Both the position numbers and the translations under genes were made by a program. From Streptomyces mexicanus (lineage in GTDB: Bacteria; Actinomycetota; Actinomycetes; Streptomycetales; Streptomycetaceae): DNA of 64,000 nt. Positions 1-8,699 of this stretch are shown here, piece after piece. The DNA lies in contig NZ_LR732544.1 in the NCBI RefSeq assembly GCF_902506575.1, positions 5,053,915 to 5,117,914 on the forward strand, given 5' to 3'. Position 1 is the stretch's first letter. Each line of letters opens with the position of its first letter. The notes beneath the pieces are model-generated. The model saw only the letters and a list, made by a program, of their open reading frames with translations. It ran no database searches and had not been told where the DNA came from.

Positions 1-621
1 GTCCTGCTGCCCGTCATCACCAGCAGCACCGCCCGGCCCGCCGCCGGGTTCATCCCGCCGCCGCGCCGGCCCCCGCTCCCCCGCCTCGCGCGCCCCGCCC
101 TCGCCCGCACCCTGCTCACCACCGCCGAGCGGCACGGCGCCCGGCTGACCGTGCTGGCCGTCGGCGCCTGGCTGGACGAGCACCCCGAGATGGCCCGCCG
201 GATCCTGGACGGCGGACACGACCTCGGCAACCACACCCAGCGCCACCTGTCCGTCAACACCCTGTCCGAGCCCGACGCCCGCGCGGAGATCACCCACTGC
301 GCGGACCGCCTCAGGCGCCTCACCGGCTCGATCGGCACCTGGTTCCGCCCCTCGCGCGCCCCCACCGCCGCCCCGCTGGTGGAGCGCCTGGCCCGCGCCG
401 CCGGATACCCGCACGTGCTGTCGTACGACGTCGACTCCCTCGACTACACCCGGCCCGGCGCCCCGGCCGTCACCCGCACCGTGCTGGCGGCGGTCCGCAA
501 CGGATCCGTCGTGAGCCTGCACTTCGGCTACCCGGACACCGCCGCCGCCCTGCCCGACCTCCTCACCGAACTCGACCGCCGCGGCCTGCACGCGGTCACC
601 ACCACGGAGCTGCTGAGCTGA
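1..621 (+). CDS. Polysaccharide deacetylase (NodB-like), 5' end outside the window
   Basis: Frame 1 is open from the first base to the TGA at 619-621, so the start lies upstream. The visible protein looks like a carbohydrate esterase family 4 (NodB) domain: a helix-plus-strand segment ending LAVGAW, then GHDLGNHTQRH, which carries the H-x3-H metal-ligand pair, then FRPSRAP in place of the usual RxPxG loop, a YDVDSLDY segment and VVSLHFG near the end. The TFDDG motif that normally lies about 25-30 residues before the LAVG strand is not present, although that stretch is inside the window and is Pro/Arg-rich. Either the domain is degenerate or its order differs. The stop overlaps the start of the next gene (TGATG), which suggests translational coupling. 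The fold assignment is fairly secure; activity is doubtful. Confidence 0.7.
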   Translation, partial: VLLPVITSSTARPAAGFIPPPRRPPLPRLARPALARTLLTTAERHGARLTVLAVGAWLDEHPEMARRILDGGHDLGNHTQRHLSVNTLSEPDARAEITHCADRLRRLTGSIGTWFRPSRAPTAAPLVERLARAAGYPHVLSYDVDSLDYTRPGAPAVTRTVLAAVRNGSVVSLHFGYPDTAAALPDLLTELDRRGLHAVTTTELLS

Positions 622-1820
622 TGCACGCCATGTCCCCCTCCCGCATCACCCGCGCCCTTCTCGCCGGTGCCGCCTGCGCCGCGCTCGCCGTGCTGCCCGC
701 CTGCAGCGGTGGCTCCGGGCACCACGCCGACGAAGCCCTCGGCAGCAAGGCCCCCGCCCAGCCGCAGCGGCCGAAGCGGCAGAACGCCGACGCGCTGCCC
801 GGCATGCCGCCCGTCCTGGACCCCAAGGACGTCTACGCCGCCGACCGCCCGGGCCGGCTCTCCGCCGCCGTCAAGGACTTCCCCTCCCGCGTCTACGTCC
901 CCAACACCAACTCCGACACGGTCACCGTCATCGACCCCCGGACCTACAAGATCCTGGAGACGATCCCCGTGGGCCGCCAGCCCCAGCACGTCGTGCCGTC
1001 CTGGGACCTGAAGACCCTGTGGGTCAACAACGACCTCGGCAACTCGCTCACCCCGATCGACCCGAGGACCGGCAAGGCGGGCAAGCCCGTCGCCGTGCAC
1101 GACCCGTACAACCTGTACTTCACCCCCGACGGCAAGTACGCCGTCGTGATGGCCTCCAAGGACCGTCAGCTCGTCTTCCGCGACGCGCACACCATGAAGG
1201 TGGCCAAGGCGGTACCGGTCGGCTGCGCCGGCGTCAACCACGCCGACTTCTCCCCGGACGGCCGCTACTTCATCGTCTCCTGCGAGTTCAGCGGCGAACT
1301 GCTCAAGGTCGACACGGCGAAGATGAAGGTCATCGGGCAGCAGAAGCTGGCCGTGCGCGGCGCCATGCCGCAGGACGTGAAACTCTCGCCCGACGGCACG
1401 CGGTTCTACATCGCCGACATGGTGGCCGACGGGGTGTGGATCCTGGACGGCAGGACGTTCGGCAAGCCGACGTTCCTGCACACCGGCAAGGGCGCCCACG
1501 GCCTCTACGTCAGCCGCGACTCGCGCGAGATGTACATCTCCAACCGCGGCGAGGGCACCGTCTCCGTCTTCGACTTCACCACCGGCAAGCTGACCAAGAA
1601 GTGGCGCCTGCCCCAGGGCGGCAGCCCCGACATGGGCGGCGTCTCCGCCGACGGCAAGGTGCTGTGGCTGTCCGGGCGCTACCACTCCGAGGTGTACGCC
1701 ATCGACACCCGCACCGGCAGGCAGCTCGCCCGCATCAAGGTCGGCAGCGGCCCGCACGGCCTCGCGGTCTACCCGCAGCCGGGCCGGTACTCCCTCGGCC
1801 ACACCGGCGTCTTCCGCTGA
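621..1820 (+). CDS. YVTN-type beta-propeller lipoprotein (YncE-like)
   Basis: The 399-residue protein starts with a lipoprotein signal: a basic N-terminus, a hydrophobic Ala/Leu stretch and a lipobox LPAC with the lipidated Cys at about residue 28. The mature part holds repeated beta-propeller blades of the YVTN/YncE type, such as RVYVPNTNSDTVTVID, LWVNNDLGNSLTPID and MYISNRGEGTVSVFD. Such proteins are usually extracytoplasmic scaffolds or binding proteins; no substrate can be read from the sequence. The ATG at 621 overlaps the TGA of the deacetylase gene and has a GGAG about 11 nt upstream. ATG 630 is an alternative. Coupling to a NodB-like gene suggests a shared cell-envelope role, which is inference. 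Confidence 0.8.
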   Translation: MHAMSPSRITRALLAGAACAALAVLPACSGGSGHHADEALGSKAPAQPQRPKRQNADALPGMPPVLDPKDVYAADRPGRLSAAVKDFPSRVYVPNTNSDTVTVIDPRTYKILETIPVGRQPQHVVPSWDLKTLWVNNDLGNSLTPIDPRTGKAGKPVAVHDPYNLYFTPDGKYAVVMASKDRQLVFRDAHTMKVAKAVPVGCAGVNHADFSPDGRYFIVSCEFSGELLKVDTAKMKVIGQQKLAVRGAMPQDVKLSPDGTRFYIADMVADGVWILDGRTFGKPTFLHTGKGAHGLYVSRDSREMYISNRGEGTVSVFDFTTGKLTKKWRLPQGGSPDMGGVSADGKVLWLSGRYHSEVYAIDTRTGRQLARIKVGSGPHGLAVYPQPGRYSLGHTGVFR

Positions 1821-2017
1821 CACGGGACACCTGACACCGACACGGAACACCTGACTCCTGACTCCTGGCGCCCGGCGCCCGGCGCGTGACACCGGCCGCC
1901 GGACGCCTGGCACAGGACGGGCCGCGCCCGCCGGCGGCGACAACCCTCGCCCGGGACACGCCTCCGCACGGGTGACGGTCCTCGCCGCGCCGCCGCCGTT
2001 CCGCGATCGTGCTGCGC

Positions 2018-2644
2018 ATGACCATCACTCGTCTGCGGCGGCGCGCGGCCGCCGCCGCGCTGTCCCTTGCGGCCGTCCTCGCCACCACGGCCGCCACCGC
2101 GCCCACCACCACGGCCGCCGGCGGGCACCCGGCCGCAGCGCCCGCCAAGGCCGCGGCCGCCCCGGCCTGCCCCCAGTTCGACGACAGGATCAAGGCCGCG
2201 GCCGACCGGCGCGTCGACGTCACCCGGATCACCCCGGACCCGGCCTGGCGCACCACCTGCGGCACCCTGTGGCGCAACGACAACCGCGACCCGGCGGCCA
2301 TCTTCGACGAGGGCTTCTTCCCCCGCGACGTGCTCGGCGGCCAGTACGACATCGAGCAGTACGTCCTGGTCAACCAGCCCTCGCCGTACGTCTCGACGAC
2401 GTACGACCACGACCTGTACAAGACCTGGAAGTCGAAGTTCAACTACTACATCGACGCCCCGGGCGGCATCGACGTCAACAAGACGATCGGTGACCCCCAC
2501 AAAGGGGCCGACCAGGTCGAGGTCGCCTCCCCCGGCGGCACCGCCCGCCAGTACATCGTCGGCGCCTGCCCCGTCGACAGGGCGACGAAGACGGAGATCC
2601 TGAGCGAGTGCCGCAGCAACCCGCACTACCGGCCGTGGCACTGG
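2018..2644 (+). CDS. Secreted ADP-ribosyltransferase, Scabin/ScARP (pierisin-like) family, no stop codon of its own
   Basis: A Sec signal peptide (basic TRLRRR, then an Ala-rich core) is followed by a domain very like the guanine-specific mono-ADP-ribosyltransferases Scabin and ScARP as I recall them. The family's R-S-E residues are visible: Arg86 in TLWRNDNR, the STS-type motif as S126-T127-T128 (Thr replaces the third Ser), and the Q-x-E motif as Q166-V-E168. Four Cys fit two disulfides in an exported protein. The domain should end near NPHYRPWH at residue 208, but codon 209 is TGG where a stop is expected, so the frame continues through the MerR promoter into MerR (to 3601). The start is placed at ATG 2018; GTG 2009 is possible. 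Family members modify DNA or guanosine; the target here is not known. Confidence 0.85.
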
Positions 2645-2651
2645 GCGGCGC

Positions 2652-2683
2652 TTGAGTCTCCACCCGCTGGAGGGTTCAGACTC
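2652..2683 (+). promoter_or_regulatory. MerR-type promoter and operator
   Basis: TTGAGT (2652-2657) and CAGACT (2677-2682) are separated by 19 bp, the over-long spacing typical of MerR-controlled promoters. The spacer carries a dyad: GAGTCT, 2 nt, ACCC, 6 nt, GGGT, 2 nt, AGACTC (2654-2683), with all paired arms perfect. The predicted transcript start falls at about 2689-2690, on the GTG of the MerR gene, which implies a leaderless transcript and autoregulation. The element lies inside the reading frame that runs from the ADP-ribosyltransferase. Confidence 0.75.
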
Positions 2684-2689
2684 GCCGAT

Positions 2690-3601
2690 GTGACCGACGA
2701 CAGCACAGCACTCCTCACCATCGGCGAGCTGGCCCGGGCCACCGGGCTGGCCGTGCGGACCATCCGCTACTGGTCGGACGAGGGCGCCCTGCCCCCGGTG
2801 GCCCGTTCCGCGGGCGGCTACCGCCTGTACGACGCCGCGTCCGTGGCCCGCCTGGAGCTGATCCGTACCCTGCGCGAGCTGGGCCTGGGCCTGGACGACG
2901 TGCGTCGGGTGCTGGCGGGGGAGCGGACCGTCGCGCAGGTCGCGGCGGCGCACGTGGCGGCGCTGGACGCGCAGATCCGGTCCCTGAAGGTGACCCGCGC
3001 GGTGCTGTCGACGGTCGCGCGACGTGGATCGAGCGCGGAGGAGACGGCTCTGATGAACAAACTGGCACGGCTGTCGACGGCCGAGCGGCAGCGGATCGTG
3101 GACGACTTCGTGGAGGAGATCTTCCACGGGTTGGACACGGCGGACCCCTGGATCCGGGAGCGGACCCGCTCGCTCGGCGCCGACCTGCCGGACGACCCCA
3201 CCCCGGAGCAGGTCGACGCCTGGGTGGAGCTGGCGGAACTGCTGCAGGACCCGGACTTCCGGGCCGCGATGCGCAAGATGATCGAGTTCAACGCCGCCGA
3301 CCGCGCCCCCGGCAGCCCGGCCGGCTCCTCGATGTGGTTCCTCCGCCGGCTCGTCGACCTGGTCGGCGCCGCCCGGGACCGGGGCGTGGCGCCCACCGAC
3401 CCCGAGGCGGACGCGGTGCTGACCGAACTGCTCGGCGCGGACACCGACCGGGCGGCCGTCCTGCGCCGCATCGACCTGGGCAACGAGGTCGCCCGCTACC
3501 GGGAGTTGACGGCCGTGATCAAGGGCGAGCAGGAGCCGCCGGCGTACCGGGAGGAGTTCGCCTGGGTGGTCGCCGCACTGAAGGCGTGGCCGGGCCGTTA
3601 A
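2690..3601 (+). CDS. MerR-family transcriptional regulator
   Basis: Read from GTG 2690, the 303-residue protein opens with a MerR winged helix (LTIGELARATGLAVRTIRYW, then a YRLYD wing) and a coiled dimerisation helix. The long helical C-terminal domain (about residues 115-303) has no metal-binding Cys cluster, so it probably senses an organic ligand or protein rather than a metal. The start is chosen because a MerR-type promoter places its transcript start at this GTG and the spacing leaves no room for a ribosome-binding site. The same frame is open upstream through the ADP-ribosyltransferase, but an exported MerR fusion would be non-functional, so separate expression is the likelier reading. 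The upstream toxin-like gene may be a target; this is inference. Confidence 0.85.
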   Translation: MTDDSTALLTIGELARATGLAVRTIRYWSDEGALPPVARSAGGYRLYDAASVARLELIRTLRELGLGLDDVRRVLAGERTVAQVAAAHVAALDAQIRSLKVTRAVLSTVARRGSSAEETALMNKLARLSTAERQRIVDDFVEEIFHGLDTADPWIRERTRSLGADLPDDPTPEQVDAWVELAELLQDPDFRAAMRKMIEFNAADRAPGSPAGSSMWFLRRLVDLVGAARDRGVAPTDPEADAVLTELLGADTDRAAVLRRIDLGNEVARYRELTAVIKGEQEPPAYREEFAWVVAALKAWPGR

Positions 3602-3669
3602 TCTGACCTGCGTCAGTACGACGGTACGACAGCACGACAGACCAGACGCGACGCAAAAGGGGCGGACCG

Positions 3670-3882
3670 GTGGCGGACATCGAGGAAGCACGCAAGCAGT
3701 TCCAGCGGATCGACGCGGACGGTGACGGATACATCACCGCCGCCGAGTTCAAGTCCGCCCTGGCCCAGGGAGGCGACTGGAACGTCACCGAGACGGTCGC
3801 GGAGGCCCTCATCAAGCAGCGGGACCTGGACGGCGACAAGCTCCTGTCCTTCGACGAGTTCTGGACCTACCTGAACAAGTGA
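3670..3882 (+). CDS. Small EF-hand calcium-binding protein (Cab family)
   Basis: The 70-residue protein consists of two EF-hands. Loop 1 starts at D15 (D15, D17, D19, Y21, T23, E26) and is canonical. Loop 2 starts at D52 (D52, D54, D56, L58, S60, E63) and has Lys instead of Gly at its sixth position. There is no signal peptide, so it is a cytosolic calcium buffer or sensor like the CabC/CabD proteins known from Streptomyces. The GTG start is preceded by AAAAGGGG at a good distance. A strong hairpin terminator lies 9 bp after the stop, so the gene is probably monocistronic or the end of a transcript. Confidence 0.9.
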   Translation: MADIEEARKQFQRIDADGDGYITAAEFKSALAQGGDWNVTETVAEALIKQRDLDGDKLLSFDEFWTYLNK

Positions 3883-3890
3883 CCCGTGTG

Positions 3891-3927
3891 CGAGGGGCGC
3901 CCGGCGAGCCGCGCCGGGCGCCCCTCG
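3891..3927 (+). terminator. Strong hairpin terminator after the EF-hand gene
   Basis: Arms 3891-3906 and 3912-3927 form a perfect 16-bp GC-rich stem with a 5-nt loop. There is no T-run, which is common for Streptomyces terminators. Confidence 0.8.
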
Positions 3928-4065
3928 GCATGCGGGGCGGCCGCCGGCACCGTCCCCCGAGCGGGGGACGCGCGGAATAGCCGACGCCGCGCCGGGGTTG
4001 GAGGTGACCTGCACCAGCCGTACAGGCACACCGGTAGCGACCTCACCAGAGCGAGGCGAGCAGAG

Positions 4066-4725
4066 ATGAAGATCGGCATCATCGGCGCGGGCAACATCGG
4101 CGGCAACCTCACACGGCGGCTCACCGCCCTCGGACACGACGTGTCCGTGGCGAACTCGCGCGGTCCCGAGACGCTCAGGGCACTGGCCGAGGAGACGGGC
4201 GCGACCGCCGTGCGCGCCGAGGACGCGGCACGCGGCGCGGAGATCGTCGTGGTCACCGTCCCCCTGAAGGCCGTCCCGGACCTGCCCTCCGACCTCTTGG
4301 CGGAGGCCGCCGAGGGCGTGGCCGTGATCGACACCGGGAACTACTACCCTCAGCGCGACGGCCGGATCGCGGCCATCGAGGACGAGGGCCTCACCGAGAG
4401 CCGCTGGACCGAGCGGCACCTCGGCCACCCCGTGATCAAGGCGTTCAACGGCACCTACGCCCAGGACATCCTGGATCGCCACCGCCCGGCCGGCGACCCG
4501 GAGCGCATCGCGCTCCCCGTAGCGGGCGACGACGCGGCGGCCAAGGCGAAGGTCCGCGCCCTGATCGAGCAGCTCGGCTTCGACACCGTGGACTCCGGCG
4601 GCATCGACGACTCCTGGCGCCAGCAGCCCGGCACCCCGGTCTACGGGCTGCGGGCCGGCGCCGAGGCCGTCACCAAGGCCCTGGCCGAGGCCTCGCCGCA
4701 GCGCCCGGCGGACTTCCGGGCCTGA
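4066..4725 (+). CDS. NADPH-dependent F420 reductase-like / NAD(P)-binding oxidoreductase
   Basis: The 219-residue protein starts with a Rossmann nucleotide-binding motif (MKIGIIGAGNIGGNLTRRL), followed by VSVANSRGPE, where the second strand ends in Asn-Ser-Arg, a pattern that fits NADP preference. Later segments (VIDTGNYYP, GHPVIKAFNGTYAQDIL, RIALPVAGDD) match the NADP oxidoreductase coenzyme F420-dependent (NPD) family. The ATG at 4066 is chosen over longer frames because the protein begins directly at the Rossmann strand and is preceded by GAGGCGAG. The physiological substrate cannot be told from sequence; many members are annotated as F420 reductases without proof. Confidence 0.8.
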   Translation: MKIGIIGAGNIGGNLTRRLTALGHDVSVANSRGPETLRALAEETGATAVRAEDAARGAEIVVVTVPLKAVPDLPSDLLAEAAEGVAVIDTGNYYPQRDGRIAAIEDEGLTESRWTERHLGHPVIKAFNGTYAQDILDRHRPAGDPERIALPVAGDDAAAKAKVRALIEQLGFDTVDSGGIDDSWRQQPGTPVYGLRAGAEAVTKALAEASPQRPADFRA

Positions 4726-4761
4726 GCAACGTCCGGGCGGCCCGGAGAGCCGCGGCGCCCG

Positions 4762-5319
4762 TCACACGCCCTTGGCCCACTCCCGCAGCGCGTCCTTGTC
4801 GGCGAAGTTCGCCACGTTCTTGTCCACCGGATCGTCGGTGTACTGGTGGAAGCGCCACTTGGCCTTGATGCGGGGGTGGCCGGCGGTGACGTAGTCGGCG
4901 ATCCACAGGCCGTCGCCGGCGTAGGAGGTGGTGTCGACGGTCAGCCAGAAATGCCGGTTGGTGTAGAGGACCACCCGGTTGTGCGGCCGCAGTTCCTTCA
5001 GCTTGCGGATGAAGCGGTCCTTCTCCGCGTTGGAGGCGTGGGTGCCCTCGCCGGTGCTCTCCCAGTCGACGGCCAGGACGTCACCGGCCTTCTCCGGGGT
5101 GTGGGAGACGAAGTACTCGGCCTGGGCGGTGATGTTGCCCGGCCACAGGAAGTGGTAGAAGCCGACGACGAGACCCGCGTCGCGGCCGTGCTTGGTCTGG
5201 GCGCTCAGCTTGGAGTTGACGTAGGAACGGCCCTCCGTCGCCTTGATGAAGACGAAGGACAGGCCGTGCGTGTCGTACGTGGCGGACTGATAGGCGCTCA
5301 CGTCGATGCCGTGCAGCAT
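4762..5319 (-). CDS. GH25 muramidase (lysozyme)
   Basis: The 185-residue protein is a single glycoside hydrolase family 25 domain. It begins GIDVSAYQ with catalytic-site Asp6, and carries VLAVDWEST with Asp85 and Glu87 (the acid/base pair of the family), then VVLYTNRHFW and a C-terminal WRFHQYTDD strand. It would cleave the MurNAc-GlcNAc bond of peptidoglycan. No signal peptide or cell-wall-binding domain is visible, so export is unclear. Phage endolysins of this family also lack signals, but no other phage genes are nearby. It is transcribed in the same direction as sdaA, about 160 bp downstream of it. Confidence 0.85.
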   Translation of the reverse strand: MLHGIDVSAYQSATYDTHGLSFVFIKATEGRSYVNSKLSAQTKHGRDAGLVVGFYHFLWPGNITAQAEYFVSHTPEKAGDVLAVDWESTGEGTHASNAEKDRFIRKLKELRPHNRVVLYTNRHFWLTVDTTSYAGDGLWIADYVTAGHPRIKAKWRFHQYTDDPVDKNVANFADKDALREWAKGV

Positions 5320-5478
5320 GGGAACTCCCTCAGGATGCCGTGGGGGGAGGAGTCGTCGGTTGAGTTCTGCCCCGTCACCCCGGCGGCCGATCCTCCGCAG
5401 CGGTCGAACATCAGCTCAGCACCACCCACGGACGACCGGCGGCGCCCCCACGGCCCCAGGGGTCCCGCCGTCATGCCC

Positions 5479-6846
<1,368 letters not shown>

Positions 6847-6879
6847 GGTCACTCCTCAAGACAGCAGGACGGGGGATGC

Positions 6880-6907
6880 GGGGCACCCGGGATCCTCCGG
6901 GTGCCCC
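6880..6907 (-). terminator. Hairpin between glyA and sdaA
   Basis: A perfect 11-bp inverted repeat (6880-6890 and 6897-6907, arms GGGGCACCCGG and its complement) with a 6-nt loop lies just after the glyA stop. It probably terminates or attenuates the gcvTH-glyA transcript before sdaA. Confidence 0.7.
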
Positions 6908-6915
6908 ACGGGGAC

Positions 6916-8184
6916 TTACTTGTTCAGACCCGGGTACAACGGGTGCTTGTCGGCGAGCGCCTTCACCCGGGCCTTCAGGGCCTCGGCGTCGTAGGACGGC
7001 TTCAGCGCCTCGGCGATCACGTCCGCGACCTCGGTGAAGTCCTCGGCCGTGAAGCCGCGGGTGGCCAGGGCGGGCGTGCCGATCCGCAGGCCGGAGGTCA
7101 CCATCGGGGGCCGCGGGTCGTTCGGGACCGCGTTGCGGTTGACGGTGATGCCGACCTCGTGCAGGCGGTCCTCGGCCTGCTGCCCGTCCAGCTCGGACTC
7201 GCGCAGGTCCACCAGGATCAGGTGCACGTCCGTGCCGCCGGACAGGACGTTCACCCCGGCCGCGCGGGCGTCCGGTGCCGTCAGGCGCTCGGCGAGGATC
7301 CTCGCGCCCTCCACTGTACGGCGCTGGCGCTCCTTGAACTCCTCGGAGGCGGCGACCTTGAAGGACACCGCCTTCGCCGCGATCACGTGCTCCAGGGGAC
7401 CGCCCTGGAAGCCGGGGAAGACGGAGGAGTTCAGCTTCTTCGCGAACTCCTTGCTGCGGGCCAGGATGATGCCGCCGCGCGGGCCGCCGAGGGTCTTGTG
7501 CGTGGTGGAGGTCACCACGTCGGCGTGCGGCACCGGGTTGGGGTGCAGACCCGCCGCGACCAGGCCCGCGAAGTGCGCCATGTCGACCCACAGGTAGGCC
7601 CCGACCTCGTCGGCGATCCGGCGGAAGGCGGCGAAGTCCAGCTGCCGCGGGTACGCCGACCAGCCGGCGATGATCACCTTCGGGCGGTGCTCCTTGGCGA
7701 GCCGCTCGACCTCGGCCATGTCGACCAGGCCGGTGGCGGCGTCCACGTGGTAGGCGACCACGTGGAACTGCTTGCCGGAGAAGTTCAGCCGCATGCCGTG
7801 GGTGAGGTGGCCGCCGTGCGCGAGGTCCAGGCCGAGGACGGTGTCCCCGGGCTGGGCCAGCGCGAACAGCGCCGCCTGGTTGGCGGAGGCCCCGGAGTGC
7901 GGCTGCACGTTGGCGTACTCGGCGCCGAACAGCTCCTTCACCCGGTCGATGGCGATCTGCTCGGCGACGTCGACGTGCTCGCAGCCGCCGTAGTAGCGGC
8001 GGCCCGGGTAGCCCTCGGCGTACTTGTTGGTGAGGACCGAGCCCTGGGCCTCCATCACCGCGAGCGGCGCGAAGTTCTCCGAGGCGATCATCTCCAGCGT
8101 GGACTGCTGGCGGAGCAGCTCGGCGTCGACGGCGGCGGCGATCTCCGGGTCCAGCTCGTGCAGCGGCGTGTTCATGGCAGTCAT
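6916..8184 (-). CDS. glyA: Serine hydroxymethyltransferase
   Basis: This PLP enzyme interconverts serine and glycine with tetrahydrofolate and feeds one-carbon metabolism. The 422-residue length is typical. Visible landmarks are the N-terminal LIASENFAP-type segment, YAEGYPGRRYYGG, the VQPHSGASANQAAL phosphate-binding region and the PLP-lysine segment VVTSTTHKTLGGPRGG. The ATG at 8184 has GAGGAG about 10 nt upstream; a second ATG lies 9 nt further in. It is the third gene of the gcvT-gcvH-glyA run and lies under the glycine riboswitch, so glycine probably induces it. Confidence 0.97.
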   Translation of the reverse strand: MTAMNTPLHELDPEIAAAVDAELLRQQSTLEMIASENFAPLAVMEAQGSVLTNKYAEGYPGRRYYGGCEHVDVAEQIAIDRVKELFGAEYANVQPHSGASANQAALFALAQPGDTVLGLDLAHGGHLTHGMRLNFSGKQFHVVAYHVDAATGLVDMAEVERLAKEHRPKVIIAGWSAYPRQLDFAAFRRIADEVGAYLWVDMAHFAGLVAAGLHPNPVPHADVVTSTTHKTLGGPRGGIILARSKEFAKKLNSSVFPGFQGGPLEHVIAAKAVSFKVAASEEFKERQRRTVEGARILAERLTAPDARAAGVNVLSGGTDVHLILVDLRESELDGQQAEDRLHEVGITVNRNAVPNDPRPPMVTSGLRIGTPALATRGFTAEDFTEVADVIAEALKPSYDAEALKARVKALADKHPLYPGLNK

Positions 8185-8198
8185 ACGGGGATCGCTCC

Positions 8199-8579
8199 TC
8201 AGCCGGCGTTCTGGGCCGTGTACTCGTCGGCGGAGAGCAGGTCGGCCGGCTCCTCGGTGACGCGCACCTTGAACAGCCAGCCGCCCTCGAAGGGCGCGGA
8301 GTTCACCAGGGACGGGTCGTTGACGACGTCCTCGTTGATCTCGGTGACCTCACCGGTGACCGGCGAGTACAGGTCGGAGACGGACTTGGTCGACTCCAGC
8401 TCGCCGCAGGTCTCGCCCGCGGTCACCGTGGAGCCGACCTCGGGGAGCTGGGCGTAGACCACATCGCCGAGCGCGTTCGCCGCGAACTCGGTGATGCCGA
8501 CCGTCGAGACGCCGTTGTCGTCGGCGGCCGACAGCCACTCGTGCTCCTTGCTGTAGCGCAGCTGCTGGGGGTTGCTCAT
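8199..8579 (-). CDS. gcvH: Glycine cleavage system H protein
   Basis: The 126-residue lipoyl carrier protein shuttles the aminomethyl group between the P, T and L proteins. The lipoylation site is Lys65 in ELESTKSVSD, within the usual biotinyl/lipoyl fold (KEHEWL at the start, FEGGWLFKV near the end). The ATG at 8579 is preceded by AGGAGA. It lies between gcvT and glyA. No gcvP (P protein) is in the window, so that gene must be elsewhere, as in other Streptomyces as I recall. Confidence 0.97.
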   Translation of the reverse strand: MSNPQQLRYSKEHEWLSAADDNGVSTVGITEFAANALGDVVYAQLPEVGSTVTAGETCGELESTKSVSDLYSPVTGEVTEINEDVVNDPSLVNSAPFEGGWLFKVRVTEEPADLLSADEYTAQNAG

Positions 8580-8699
8580 GGCTTGAATTCTCCTGTACCG
8601 GCGTGAGTGCTGATGACGGGGGGACTGCTGATGCCGCTGATGAGCAGCGAGGACGTGCACGGGGTCACGCGGTGACCCGCGCCCGGTGTCGGTGCGCCG

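Noticed and set aside
3886..4065. Longer start of the F420-type oxidoreductase
   Set aside because: It would translate the terminator hairpin of the EF-hand gene; the Rossmann fold begins exactly at ATG 4066.
4762..5319. Prophage remnant suggested by a GH25 muramidase without a signal peptide
   Set aside because: No holin, integrase or structural phage gene lies nearby, and the neighbours are core genes.
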